Source of the DNA: Cyclobacteriaceae bacterium
GTDB taxonomy: Bacteria > Bacteroidota > Bacteroidia > Cytophagales > Cyclobacteriaceae
Length of the DNA stretch: 64,000 nt
Direction: 5' to 3'
Assembly (NCBI GenBank): GCA_003565295.1
Contig: PXCO01000184.1
Span: 1 to 64,000 of the forward strand
Part shown: positions 43,327 to 51,444 of the stretch, in pieces
How positions within the stretch are numbered: position 1 is the stretch's first letter
Layout of the letters: every line of letters starts with the position of its first letter
Notes under the pieces: model-generated
Told to the model about the DNA's origin: nothing
The model's database searches: none
Seen by the model: the letters and a program-made list of their open reading frames with translations, nothing else
Position numbers and translations under genes: made by a program

Positions 43327-46176
43327 TTATTTCAAATCTGCCTTAATTTCATAGACCCCAGACCCTAATTGAAGAGGACAATATCCTTCCTGTAACTTCC
43401 CAATACTGATCCCTGAAGACATCAGTTTTTTTCCGTCCAGATAGATGGATTTTTCATCAGAAGTTGGGATATAAACCACTGCACGAGTATTAACAGGAAT
43501 TTCCACTTTCAGCATTACTTGATCCCCCTCCTTTTTCCAACTACTGAGAATTTTCCCGTTTATGGTGCGATTCTCAGTGGAAACAAAGGAAATGGAGTGA
43601 CTAGGGATTTCGGGCTTTATGGTAAATTTTCTGTACCCTGGTTCCTCTGCGTTAATCCCACCCATATTTCTGAACATCCATTCGTAAACCGATCCAAACG
43701 CATAATGGCTAAATGAATTCATGCCCGCATTCAATGCCTCCATTTTCTCCGGGTCATCCTTCACATAGCTATCCCATCTTTCCCAAATGGTGGTTGCCCC
43801 ATTCTCAATCTCAAATCCCCAAGAAGGGTATTCGGTATTTAACAACAATTGGTAGGCAAGATCTACATGACCTGTTTTGGAGAGGGCCGGAAGTAGCTGC
43901 TTCACCCCTAGGAATCCCGTGGCAAGTTTACCGTCATTCTCTCTAATAAGGTTGGCCAAATATTCACCGGCTTTATGCTCCTGTTCAGGAGTGAGGAACC
44001 CCATATAAATGGCATTGGCATAGGCAGTTTGGGTATGACCGGAAAACCCCATCTGCCCATCCACATATCCTTCCCCGTCTCCATAAAGGGTTGCATCCGT
44101 TTTAAACCTACCAGTGGATTGATCCATATAATGGGCGGCAAATGCCTGCTTTACTTTTTCTGCTAATTGACCGTAGTGGCTGGCCCTATCGACTTTCCCA
44201 ATGGCCCTGGCCATTTCGGACATCAATCCAGCCACATAACCATAATAAAAAGTGGCCAGCATATCAGGTGGGGTCTTCTTACCTACAGAAAGCCAGTCCC
44301 CATACCCCCCTTTAGGGTTGAGGTCCGCAAATGAACCCTCCGGATAAAAATACTTGCCATTGCTCCTTTTGGCATGGAAATCCATGAAATGCTCCATTTG
44401 ATCCCAGCCTTTCTCAATGATCCGTGTATCCCCATAGGCCCTGTACATTTCATAAGGGTTGATCACCCCGGCTTCCATCCAGCCAGGCGCAAAGGTGTCC
44501 GTGGCTCTTATGGGGGGTGCCGGTGCATAATCGGGATAAGCTCCATATTCCCACTGCGCATCATGTAAATCCTGGATCCACTTGGTGAAAAAGGCAGCTA
44601 CGTCCATATTGAGAGTGGAGGTTCCCCCATAGGTCTGAGCATCACCTGTCCAACCCATGCGTTCATCACGCTGGGGGCAATCTGTGGGAATATCCACAAA
44701 ATTGGCCCTTTGTGTCCAGACAATATTGGAGTACAACTGATTGACCATTTCATTATCCGTCTCAAAATGACCTGCCCTGGGTGTATTGGAGCCCAGCACC
44801 AAGCCTGTGATACTGCTTTCATCAGGAACACCCGGATAGCCCGTGACTTCTACATATTGAAAACCATGATAAGTGAACTTAGGAGCCCAGACCTCTCCCT
44901 GTGGATCACCATTGAGCACATAGGTGTCAGTAGCCCTGGCCATTCGGAGATTCTCTACCATCAGGCTGCCGTCTTCGTGCAGCATTTCTCCAAAACGCAA
45001 TACCACTTCATCCCCGGGGTTACCCTTTACCTTGAGGCTTACCACTCCGGCAAAATTTTGACCCATGTCAAAAATGTATTCTCCATTCCCCCTGTCTGTG
45101 ATGGAAACGGGTCTAAGGGTGTCCGTAACTTGAACAGGCTGGGCCGGGTACACTTGAAGATTTCTAGGACCGACCTGAATAATGCTCGCATTTTCCCATT
45201 TGCTGTCGTCAAAACCCGGTTGGTGCCAAGTGGTTGGTTCTTTCCCGGCATCATAGGTCTCCCCATGTAAAATGTCGGAGGCTAGGGTTCCTCCTTTGGT
45301 AAGTTTCCAAGAATCATCCGTTTGCCATTTTTCAGTACTTCCATCCTCATAGCTAAGGTGTAATTCCGCCTTTAAAGCGGGGGTTTGCCCATAAAAGGCC
45401 CTCACCGTAGGATTTCCTACCAGCAGGGCATAGCCAATATAGCCGCTGTACCATCCGTAAGACAATTCTGCCTGAAGCACATTTTCACCATCTGCCAACC
45501 ATTCCTCTACATCGTGCACCGAATAATACACCCTTTTATCATAATCCGTCCAACCTGGGCTGAGGTAATCTTTGCCCACTCTTTCCCCATTAATTTTAAA
45601 TTCGTACAAGCCCAAGGCCGTCACATACAGCCTTGCTTTTTTTACCTTCTTTTTTACATCAATGGGCTTTCTAAGCAATGGAGAAGGAGGGAGTATCAGG
45701 GGTTTACCTTTATAGGTAATTGGCTCTGCCTCATCCGTATAATCTTTTCCGATCCACTCAGCTCCCCAATCGGCATCCTCAAGAAGACCCATTTCCCAGG
45801 CGGTCGCTTCACTCCAAGGGCCAACCTCACCATTTTTATCCCAACTGCGCACTTTCCAATAGCAAATTTGACCCGATTGCAGGGGTTTGCCTTCATACAC
45901 TACTTGATAGGTCTGTCCACCTTCCACTTTCCCAACATCCCAAAGATCGGCTTTTCCTTTCTCCAAAAGATCTGGACTGCTTGCCACCAATACTTGATAG
46001 GCGGATTGAACCTGGTCCCTCATGTCAGACTTAAGCACCCAACTCAACCGTGGGGAGGTTTCATCGATTACCGGGTTCACCAGGTACTCGCAACGGAGGT
46101 AGGTGGGCAGAATGTCTGAAGCAAAACCGTTAAGGGTAAGGCTTATGAACAAGGTTAGCATGAGTTTGGTCGGCAT
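43327..46176 (-). CDS. Secreted alpha-L-rhamnosidase, GH78
   Basis: A 949-residue glycoside hydrolase that releases L-rhamnose from polysaccharides or glycosides. Seen: a signal peptide (about 1-19), N-terminal beta-sandwich domains (LRCEYLVNPVIDETSPRLSW near 28-47; YLSPGWTDYDKRVYYSVHDV near 204), a DIP-like GQNFAGVVSL region, and the (alpha/alpha)6 catalytic domain with PTDCPQRDERMGWTGDAQ (general acid Glu505), GYGDWLSVGKKTPPDML, TGFLGVKQLLPAL and ATTIWERWDSY. The conserved acid motif and Trp-rich subsite are intact. It probably works on rhamnose-containing plant or algal material imported by the neighbouring transporters. Confidence 0.95.
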   Translation of the reverse strand: MPTKLMLTLFISLTLNGFASDILPTYLRCEYLVNPVIDETSPRLSWVLKSDMRDQVQSAYQVLVASSPDLLEKGKADLWDVGKVEGGQTYQVVYEGKPLQSGQICYWKVRSWDKNGEVGPWSEATAWEMGLLEDADWGAEWIGKDYTDEAEPITYKGKPLILPPSPLLRKPIDVKKKVKKARLYVTALGLYEFKINGERVGKDYLSPGWTDYDKRVYYSVHDVEEWLADGENVLQAELSYGWYSGYIGYALLVGNPTVRAFYGQTPALKAELHLSYEDGSTEKWQTDDSWKLTKGGTLASDILHGETYDAGKEPTTWHQPGFDDSKWENASIIQVGPRNLQVYPAQPVQVTDTLRPVSITDRGNGEYIFDMGQNFAGVVSLKVKGNPGDEVVLRFGEMLHEDGSLMVENLRMARATDTYVLNGDPQGEVWAPKFTYHGFQYVEVTGYPGVPDESSITGLVLGSNTPRAGHFETDNEMVNQLYSNIVWTQRANFVDIPTDCPQRDERMGWTGDAQTYGGTSTLNMDVAAFFTKWIQDLHDAQWEYGAYPDYAPAPPIRATDTFAPGWMEAGVINPYEMYRAYGDTRIIEKGWDQMEHFMDFHAKRSNGKYFYPEGSFADLNPKGGYGDWLSVGKKTPPDMLATFYYGYVAGLMSEMARAIGKVDRASHYGQLAEKVKQAFAAHYMDQSTGRFKTDATLYGDGEGYVDGQMGFSGHTQTAYANAIYMGFLTPEQEHKAGEYLANLIRENDGKLATGFLGVKQLLPALSKTGHVDLAYQLLLNTEYPSWGFEIENGATTIWERWDSYVKDDPEKMEALNAGMNSFSHYAFGSVYEWMFRNMGGINAEEPGYRKFTIKPEIPSHSISFVSTENRTINGKILSSWKKEGDQVMLKVEIPVNTRAVVYIPTSDEKSIYLDGKKLMSSGISIGKLQEGYCPLQLGSGVYEIKADLK

Positions 46177-46346
46177 AGCTAGTAGGTAGATTCTGGTTTA
46201 AAATTGTAGATACTTCGCAGGCTGTCCTTGTTTTAGCAATCTGCGGAGGATAAACTCCCTGATATTCTGATTGGAAGTCTTCAGGTTCTCTGCCCTTAGT
46301 TAAATCATGTGGCTACTTCTGTACCCTTTAAAGGACAGGCTTTTCT

Positions 46347-46832
46347 TTATTTTGTCTGGTCCAACATTTCCACGATTGCCTCCGATTGGAGGTGACAATT
46401 AATCCATCCGTCCTCAAATTCAGCATGGTATTTCTCGTAAAAACGTATGGCCGGGTCATTCCAATCCAAAACTTGCCACATCATGCCGGTACATCCTTCC
46501 TCCAGGGATTTTTGCATCACTGCCTCAAACAGCAGCTTGCCCCCACCTTTTCCCCGTTCCTTCTCTGTGATGATGTAATCCTCCAGGTAGAGTCTCTTTC
46601 CTTTCCAGGTACTGTAGCGGTAATAGTAAATGGCAGTACCCACAATGGTCTGGGAGGATTCCTTTACCAATACAAAAAAGCCAAATACAGGTTCTGGCCC
46701 AAACCCATCTCTTTCCATCATAGAGATGGAATTGGTCACCTGATCAGGAGCTTTCTCATATAAGGCCAATTCTTTGATCAATTCAAATACGGCTGGAATA
46801 TCCTCCTTTTTCCCTTTTCTGATGCTAAACAT
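46347..46832 (-). CDS. GNAT-family N-acetyltransferase, diamine-acetyltransferase-like
   Basis: A 161-residue acetyl-CoA-dependent enzyme. Seen: IRKGKKEDIPAVFELIKELALYEKAPDQV (about 3-31) and the acetyl-CoA loop in IITEKERGKGGGKLLFEAV (RxxGxG/A region, near 88-106), then WQVLDWNDPAIRFYEKYHAEF. The pattern matches the spermidine/spermine or thialysine acetyltransferase branch. I chose ATG 46832 over a TTG at 46847. Divergent from coaX. The substrate is not certain. Confidence 0.88.
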   Translation of the reverse strand: MFSIRKGKKEDIPAVFELIKELALYEKAPDQVTNSISMMERDGFGPEPVFGFFVLVKESSQTIVGTAIYYYRYSTWKGKRLYLEDYIITEKERGKGGGKLLFEAVMQKSLEEGCTGMMWQVLDWNDPAIRFYEKYHAEFEDGWINCHLQSEAIVEMLDQTK

Positions 46833-46875
46833 AAGTACTTGATACAAAAATCAATTAATTCATTGCTACATTTTT

Positions 46876-46883
46876 TATCTTTG
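46876..46883 (+). promoter_or_regulatory. -7 promoter element of coaX
   Basis: TATCTTTG matches TAnnTTTG exactly, 18 bases before the coaX ATG. No clear TTG at -33, so strength is uncertain. The GNAT gene starts in the opposite direction 44 bases upstream of it. Confidence 0.45.
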
Positions 46884-46901
46884 AGATCAAATATACACTT
46901 T

Positions 46902-47672
46902 ATGTTTTTATCTATTGATGCCGGAAACTCCAACATTGTATTCAGCTTTAGAGATGAAGATGAAAAATCATGGCTACATGAAATTCGCATCAATACCCAC
47001 GACAGGCTTAGCCTCGCCACTTTAGACCAACGTTTGGGCCTATTGTTTTTAGAAAAGGATTTAAGTCCTGCCAGGGTATCCGGTATTGGCCTGAGTTCGG
47101 TGGTCCCTCAGCATAATCCCACATTACAGGAGTTTTGTAGAAAGTTTTTTGGCAAAGAATCCTACCTGCTCAAGGGCGATAGTTACAGTGTTCTTCCTAT
47201 CCAAACCCATAAGCCTGATGAAATAGGTTCCGACCTTGTGGCCAACGCCATGGCCGCCTTTACCCTTTTTCAGCAAAATTGCATCATTGTTGACTTCGGC
47301 ACGGCCTTGACCTTTACGGTGGTAGACCAAAAGGGGGAAATCATTGGGGTTAACATTGTACCGGGCATAAAGACTGCCCTAAAATCCCTGGCCAGGAACA
47401 CGGCCAAATTACCCGAGGTAAAGCTGGAAATGCCTTCATCCGTACTTGGACAGGGAACTGTACACTCCATTCAGGCTGGTATATTGTACGGTTATACCGG
47501 ACTGGTAAACGGCATGTTGGACGCAATCGTCCAGGAATGCGGAACAGATTTCCGCATAGTAGCTACCGGGGGTCTTTCCACCATTTTGACCACCCTTCAA
47601 CATCGGTTTGACAAGGTGGATCCCAATTTAACGGTGGAAGGCATCCGCCTGATCACGATGGCTAATCAGTAA
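46902..47672 (+). CDS. coaX: Type III pantothenate kinase
   Basis: A 256-residue kinase for the first step of coenzyme A synthesis (pantothenate phosphorylation), ASKHA fold. Seen: FLSIDAGNSNIVF at the start (the ATP-binding DxGNS motif), GIGLSSVVP, DEIGSDLVANAMAAF, IIVDFGTALTFTVV, and GIKTALKSLARNTAKLP. The ATG at 46902 gives the expected start at the DxGNS motif; the longer frame from 46839 adds 21 unrelated residues. Single gene, followed by a small unannotated ORF. Confidence 0.95.
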   Translation: MFLSIDAGNSNIVFSFRDEDEKSWLHEIRINTHDRLSLATLDQRLGLLFLEKDLSPARVSGIGLSSVVPQHNPTLQEFCRKFFGKESYLLKGDSYSVLPIQTHKPDEIGSDLVANAMAAFTLFQQNCIIVDFGTALTFTVVDQKGEIIGVNIVPGIKTALKSLARNTAKLPEVKLEMPSSVLGQGTVHSIQAGILYGYTGLVNGMLDAIVQECGTDFRIVATGGLSTILTTLQHRFDKVDPNLTVEGIRLITMANQ

Positions 47673-47725
47673 ACAATAGTTTATTTTTTGGTATTCCTTT
47701 GGTTTGGTATTTATTGGCAAAGCCG

Positions 47726-47733
47726 TTATTTTG
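47726..47733 (+). promoter_or_regulatory. Candidate promoter of the small ORF at 47769
   Basis: TTG at 47704-47706, a 19-base spacer and TTATTTTG (one mismatch to TAnnTTTG) 35 bases before the small ORF start. Spacing is right for the phylum. Confidence 0.4.
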
Positions 47734-47768
47734 TGTGAAATAAAATTTTAATTTAAATCATTATTACA

Positions 47769-47858
47769 ATGAACGCACAACCCCAGCCATTTGAGAATAA
47801 ATATGGCCCCAACCCAAAGGATAGCCTGGTGAGAAATTTTACCGGAGGAGATGCATAA
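47769..47858 (+). CDS. Possible small protein, 29 residues
   Basis: ATG to TAA in frame, encoding MNAQPQPFENKYGPNPKDS and then LVRNFTGGDA. It lies in the 333-base gap between coaX and the ThuA terminator, preceded by a promoter-like pair and an A/T-rich leader. The composition (Pro, Asn, Lys, Gly) looks protein-like, and the codons after the TAA could continue (YWKLDLRSLG) if it were a shortened remnant. Either a genuine small protein, the start of a decayed gene, or chance. I do not know a family. Confidence 0.4.
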   Translation: MNAQPQPFENKYGPNPKDSLVRNFTGGDA

Positions 47859-47950
47859 TATTGGAAATTAGACTTGCGGAGTTTGGGATCTTATTCCCAT
47901 TTGGCCAAAATGGATTAATGAATATATTTTTCTCAATTACGCCTTAAACT

Positions 47951-47984
47951 AAAACAAAACCCCGGTCACCTGAGCAGCCGGGGT
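47951..47984 (-). terminator. Terminator of the ThuA gene
   Basis: ACCCCGG (47959-47965) pairs with CCGGGGT (47978-47984) around a 12-base loop; on the minus strand the stem is followed by a T-rich tract (TTTTGTTTT). It lies 22 bases after the ThuA stop at 48006. Confidence 0.75.
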
Positions 47985-48005
47985 ATGTTATAATATTTTT
48001 TTAGG

Positions 48006-48785
48006 TCAAAAGGGCCGGTTCAGTGCCGCATACCAAATGCCTCCCAATACATGCAATAGGAAACCTTCATCTTCAAAGGCCTCATCCGTATGCCCCAGAC
48101 CGGTATAAAAGACCCTACCCCCGTCATACTCATGGTACCAGGAGATTGGATGCGTGCCCATGCCCATGCTTTTGCCATCTCTTTCCCCTACTTCATAAGA
48201 AGTCTCATCTAGTTCCACCAACACCTTCACGTCCTCATTGAAATTCTTAAAAGCATACCACTCATCGGTCATCAACCAGTATTCCGGCAGGTGGTAAGTG
48301 GAGGGATGATTTTTATCCACTACTTTGAGCCGTGCAGTCTGCTGATGGGGATGATAGGCAAATTGGCCTCCTATCAGTCCAGTATACCAAGGCCACTCAT
48401 ATTCCGTATCCGTGGCGCTGTGTATGCCCACCACACCTTTTCCACTGCGAACAAAATCTTCAAATGCTTCTTTCTGCTCAGCATTAAAAATGGTACCCGT
48501 GGTGCTCACCAGGATGATTACATCATAGTTTTTCAATTTTTCCTTGGTAAACTCTCTATCATCTTCTGTGGTATAGACACTGAAGCGGTGTTTTTCCGCC
48601 AATTTCTTCATGGCCACTACCCCATCGGGAATGGATTGGTGCCTGAATCCCTTGGTCTTACTGAACACCAATGCCTTAAACTGAGGTTTTTGCTGTGAAA
48701 TGGCCTCGGGGAGGCAAAGAAACACCATAAGGACAAATGCCAACAGGTATTTTGAGTTTGATCGTTGTGTGCTACTTTTATTCAT
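48006..48785 (-). CDS. ThuA-domain protein, exported
   Basis: A 259-residue protein with a signal peptide (about 1-30, ending EAISQ) and one ThuA domain with a glutamine-amidotransferase-like fold: ALVFSKTKGFRHQSIPDGV (about 38-56), VILVSTTGTIFNAEQ, VGIHSATDTEYEW, and GGRVFYTGLGHTDEAFED near the end. Family knowledge: ThuA-like proteins act in sugar metabolism; the trehalose link comes from one Rhizobium operon and many marine Bacteroidota homologues are uncharacterised. Its start abuts repeat copy C. It is last in a minus-strand run SDR, VanX-like, ThuA. Confidence 0.87.
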   Translation of the reverse strand: MNKSSTQRSNSKYLLAFVLMVFLCLPEAISQQKPQFKALVFSKTKGFRHQSIPDGVVAMKKLAEKHRFSVYTTEDDREFTKEKLKNYDVIILVSTTGTIFNAEQKEAFEDFVRSGKGVVGIHSATDTEYEWPWYTGLIGGQFAYHPHQQTARLKVVDKNHPSTYHLPEYWLMTDEWYAFKNFNEDVKVLVELDETSYEVGERDGKSMGMGTHPISWYHEYDGGRVFYTGLGHTDEAFEDEGFLLHVLGGIWYAALNRPF

Positions 48786-49023
48786 GTGTTTATAATTTGA
48801 TTTTCAATGGTCATTACCTGTCCCGAACTTGTTTCGGGAACTTGTCCCGATCTTCGGGATGGCCCCTGCCTGCCCCGAACTCGATTCGGGGAACTTGATT
48901 CGGGGAACTTGCTTCGGGGGAATCTCGCATCTCCCCGATAGCCCCGATAGCTATCGGGGGGGCATCCCTCTGTGTGTCGCTTGCGTCATGCCCTGACTGC
49001 CGTCAGGACAGGCTCGATTTCAT
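48786..49023 (-). repeat. Intergenic repeat, copy C (longest)
   Basis: Fills nearly the whole gap before the ThuA gene. On the minus strand: ATGAAATCGAGC, the CCTGACGGCAGTCAGG hairpin, CATGACGCAAG, CGACACACAGAGGGATG, CCCCGATAGCTATCGGGG hairpin, GCGAGATTC, several CAAGTTCCCCGAA units, CCCGAAACAAGTTCGGG hairpin, GACAGGTAATGACC and AATTATAAACA, one base before ThuA ATG. ATAAACATATGAA just 5' of the copy and ATAAACACATGAA at its 3' end nearly duplicate each other. Confidence 0.87.
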
Positions 49024-49055
49024 ATGTTTATTCTTTGTATGGTAATCCTAAACAA

Positions 49056-49835
49056 TTATTCCACTATGGAAAACTTTTCGGCAGCCTGTTTCCTACTATA
49101 GGCATCAAAGTGCCACCATTCTGAGCCAATACCGCTAAAACCGCCAGCTTTCATGGCTTGCCTAAGAATCTTTCTTCGGGCTACATGCTCTTGCGTTAAT
49201 TTTCCCTCCCGGAGCATTTGCTCTTCCCTGTCGGGATAGGCGGGATAGCCAAAATAATCGTAGGGGGTACCTAAATCAAGCGCCTCACCCGTTTCCGCAT
49301 TGGCCAAGGTAAGGTCTACTGCCACCCCATAATTATGAAGGCTTCCTCTTTTAGGGTCAGCCACATAGAGGGGTTTGATGCTGTCAGGTTTGTCCAGGTT
49401 GTCCCAAAGAATTTGTTGCACGCTTCTGGGTCTTACCCCGTCATAAATCAAGAAAGTTAAGTCGGGATGGCGCACTTTGAGCCAGTCATGGGAAATTTTA
49501 AGCTTCTCTGCAACTACAGGTTGAAGGTAGGCATTTTTCAAATCCCCATATACATCCTCCCCAAAAAAATTGTCTGTACTGCTGTACTTTAAATCCACAA
49601 ATACCCCAGGAATTACTTCTTTAATGTTTACCAAACCTGCCGCAATTAAGCCTTTCTCCAGTTCTCCGAGGGTGTCACCCGATACCGAAAAGTCCAAATG
49701 CTCAGCATCGGATTCCCTTATAGTATATCCCTCCCCCACATCCACGGGCTTGGGAGAATCATAAGCCTCTGTTCTCTCCCCTTGACAGCCCAACAACAAA
49801 AAACCAAAACCCAGAGAAAGAAGGACAACTTTCAT
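49056..49835 (-). CDS. D-Ala-D-Ala dipeptidase, VanX/DdpX-like lipoprotein
   Basis: A 259-residue M15D zinc peptidase. Seen: a lipoprotein signal ending LLLGCQGE (Cys17), then VFVDLKYSSTDNFFG (about 79-93), GVRPRSVQ, the zinc-binding segment SLHNYGVAVDLTL (His and Asp), and GSEWWHFD with the third ligand His. Family knowledge: VanX/DdpX hydrolyse D-Ala-D-Ala for recycling of peptidoglycan peptides; resistance is not implied. It begins exactly one base after the SDR stop, so the genes are coupled. Confidence 0.9.
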   Translation of the reverse strand: MKVVLLSLGFGFLLLGCQGERTEAYDSPKPVDVGEGYTIRESDAEHLDFSVSGDTLGELEKGLIAAGLVNIKEVIPGVFVDLKYSSTDNFFGEDVYGDLKNAYLQPVVAEKLKISHDWLKVRHPDLTFLIYDGVRPRSVQQILWDNLDKPDSIKPLYVADPKRGSLHNYGVAVDLTLANAETGEALDLGTPYDYFGYPAYPDREEQMLREGKLTQEHVARRKILRQAMKAGGFSGIGSEWWHFDAYSRKQAAEKFSIVE

Positions 49836-50594
49836 TTATGTGTTTTTAGTGAAAATGGTGGTGCTAGCCTGGGCTAAGGGGTAAACCAAAATATCCGCCA
49901 ATACGACCCGTTTTGGACGGGTAACCGCAAAGGTAATGATATCGGCAATATCCTCGGCTTTAAGCGCATCAAAACCCTGATAAACCTTGTCTGATTTTTC
50001 CTTATCCCCTTTAAACCGAACCAGGCTAAATTCAGTCTCCACAAGGCCGGGATGGATGCCCACCACTCTAATACCATAAGGGTTGAGGTCTTTCCGCATG
50101 CCCTCGGTGATGGCATCCACGGCTGCTTTTGACCCGCAATACACGTTGCCCTTGGGATAAATGTCTTTACCTGCGGAAGAGCCTACATTGATCACCTGTC
50201 CACTCTTCCTGGCCACCATGCCCGGAAGGATTTTCTTCGATACATATAGGAGTCCTTTCACATTGATGTCCATCATGGCGTCCCAATCATCCTCGCTTCC
50301 TTCATGAATAGGGGCCAGACCATGAGCATTTCCTGCATTGTTGATCAGGACTTCTATTTCCTGCCATTCCTCGGGAAGGGAATCAACGGCGGAATATACC
50401 TCGTCCTTATTTCGCACATCAAATACCAGGTATTGATAGGGTGTTCCCGAGGGCAATTCCTTCTCGAGTTGGACAAGCCTTTCCTTCCTCCTTCCGCAGG
50501 CGACTATGGCAAATCCTTCCTTGGCCAGTGATAGTGCGCAGGCCTTACCTATACCTGAGGTGGCTCCTGTGATGAATGCGATTTTTTTTTCCAT
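49836..50594 (-). CDS. Short-chain dehydrogenase/reductase (YdfG-like)
   Basis: A 252-residue NAD(P)-dependent Rossmann enzyme. Seen: TGATSGIGKACA (cofactor site, 10-21), CGRRKERL, NNAGNAHGLAP (about 85-95), VINVGSSAGKDI, and the catalytic pair in YCGSKAAVDAI (Tyr and Lys). The C-terminal VLADILVYPLAQAST fits the YdfG/3-hydroxy acid dehydrogenase group. The presence of Arg and Lys after the first motif (GRRKER) suggests NADP(H). The substrate is unknown. Confidence 0.9.
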   Translation of the reverse strand: MEKKIAFITGATSGIGKACALSLAKEGFAIVACGRRKERLVQLEKELPSGTPYQYLVFDVRNKDEVYSAVDSLPEEWQEIEVLINNAGNAHGLAPIHEGSEDDWDAMMDINVKGLLYVSKKILPGMVARKSGQVINVGSSAGKDIYPKGNVYCGSKAAVDAITEGMRKDLNPYGIRVVGIHPGLVETEFSLVRFKGDKEKSDKVYQGFDALKAEDIADIITFAVTRPKRVVLADILVYPLAQASTTIFTKNT

Positions 50595-50664
50595 AGCTGA
50601 ATTTAAAAAGTTCGTAAGGCAAAAAAAAGCAAAGATTGATTTTCTTCGGGTAAATTACGCTTTG

Positions 50665-51444
50665 CTACTGAAAGTTGAGATAAATGGTAATGGATTTCCT
50701 CCGGATATCGGTAATCGCACCATCAAACCTGGGATCTGCGAAACCCTCCCTATAGAGGTTTGTTAACCCATGAGAAAAGCGGATTTCCGGGGAAAACTTG
50801 AAATACTTAAAATAAAAATCAAAGCCCATGCCCATCTCCAATGCCAGGTCCCTTCCCTTGAGCACCACGTCATCCTCATCTGCCTCTTCCTGGTTTTTAG
50901 TCCTTATCTGACCATTTAGGCCTCCGATAAAAAACATGCGGGTGTTGTTAAAGCGCTGTGACTTGTACTTGAACAACACCGGGAACTCCACCAAAGTCTC
51001 CTCGGTAAAAAGTGGCACAGTACTGATCCCCAGCCCACCGGGGGCATTGGCATCATCCGCAAAGAGCTGAATTTCGGTTCTATGTTCGTAAAAGCCCACT
51101 TTTGGTGTAAAAAGTACATTGAGTTGATCGTGTATCCTTCCCGTCACCAAGAAACCCAGGGCAAAGCCGGGTGAAAATACAGGCATTACTGCTCTGACAT
51201 TTCCGATATTGGGCGCATCAGGGTTCAAAAATTCATCCGAATACTTGACCCGTAAGCTGCTGTTGTGGGCGGCAAGGAAAAAACCATAGGATATCCATTG
51301 GTCGTCACTACCAGATTGGTGGAAAATCAGCCCCCTGTCCTGGGCAAAGGTATGAACATGAAATAAACAGTATAACAACAGGGTAAGGAAAATTACTTTT
51401 CCCCAAGGTAAATGGAGCTGATGCCGAAAGTAAGTGGTTTGCAT
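50665..51444 (-). CDS. porT: PorT-family outer-membrane protein (type IX secretion component)
   Basis: A 259-residue beta-barrel-type protein with a signal peptide (about 16-35, ending HTFAQ), followed by about eight alternating strands and ending in the terminal SITIYLNFQ. I call it PorT from the combined evidence of size, barrel pattern (FAPGF-like FSPGFALGFLV; FFIGGLNGQI; KYFKFSPEIRFSHGL) and position after ubiE, an arrangement I recall for porT in this phylum. PorT is part of the T9SS machinery in the outer membrane. Its first 52 bases lie inside the 3' end of ubiE. Confidence 0.8.
   Translation of the reverse strand: MQTTYFRHQLHLPWGKVIFLTLLLYCLFHVHTFAQDRGLIFHQSGSDDQWISYGFFLAAHNSSLRVKYSDEFLNPDAPNIGNVRAVMPVFSPGFALGFLVTGRIHDQLNVLFTPKVGFYEHRTEIQLFADDANAPGGLGISTVPLFTEETLVEFPVLFKYKSQRFNNTRMFFIGGLNGQIRTKNQEEADEDDVVLKGRDLALEMGMGFDFYFKYFKFSPEIRFSHGLTNLYREGFADPRFDGAITDIRRKSITIYLNFQ

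Noticed and set aside
48900..48965. CRISPR-like appearance of repeated CAAGTTCCCCGAA and CCCGATAG units
   Set aside because: Units are short, adjacent, self-complementary and without unique spacers; they are hairpins inside the dispersed repeat. No CRISPR array or cas gene was seen.
49056..49835. VanX-like gene as a vancomycin resistance determinant
   Set aside because: No VanH or VanA-type ligase nearby, and a lipoprotein dipeptidase in this phylum fits peptidoglycan recycling.
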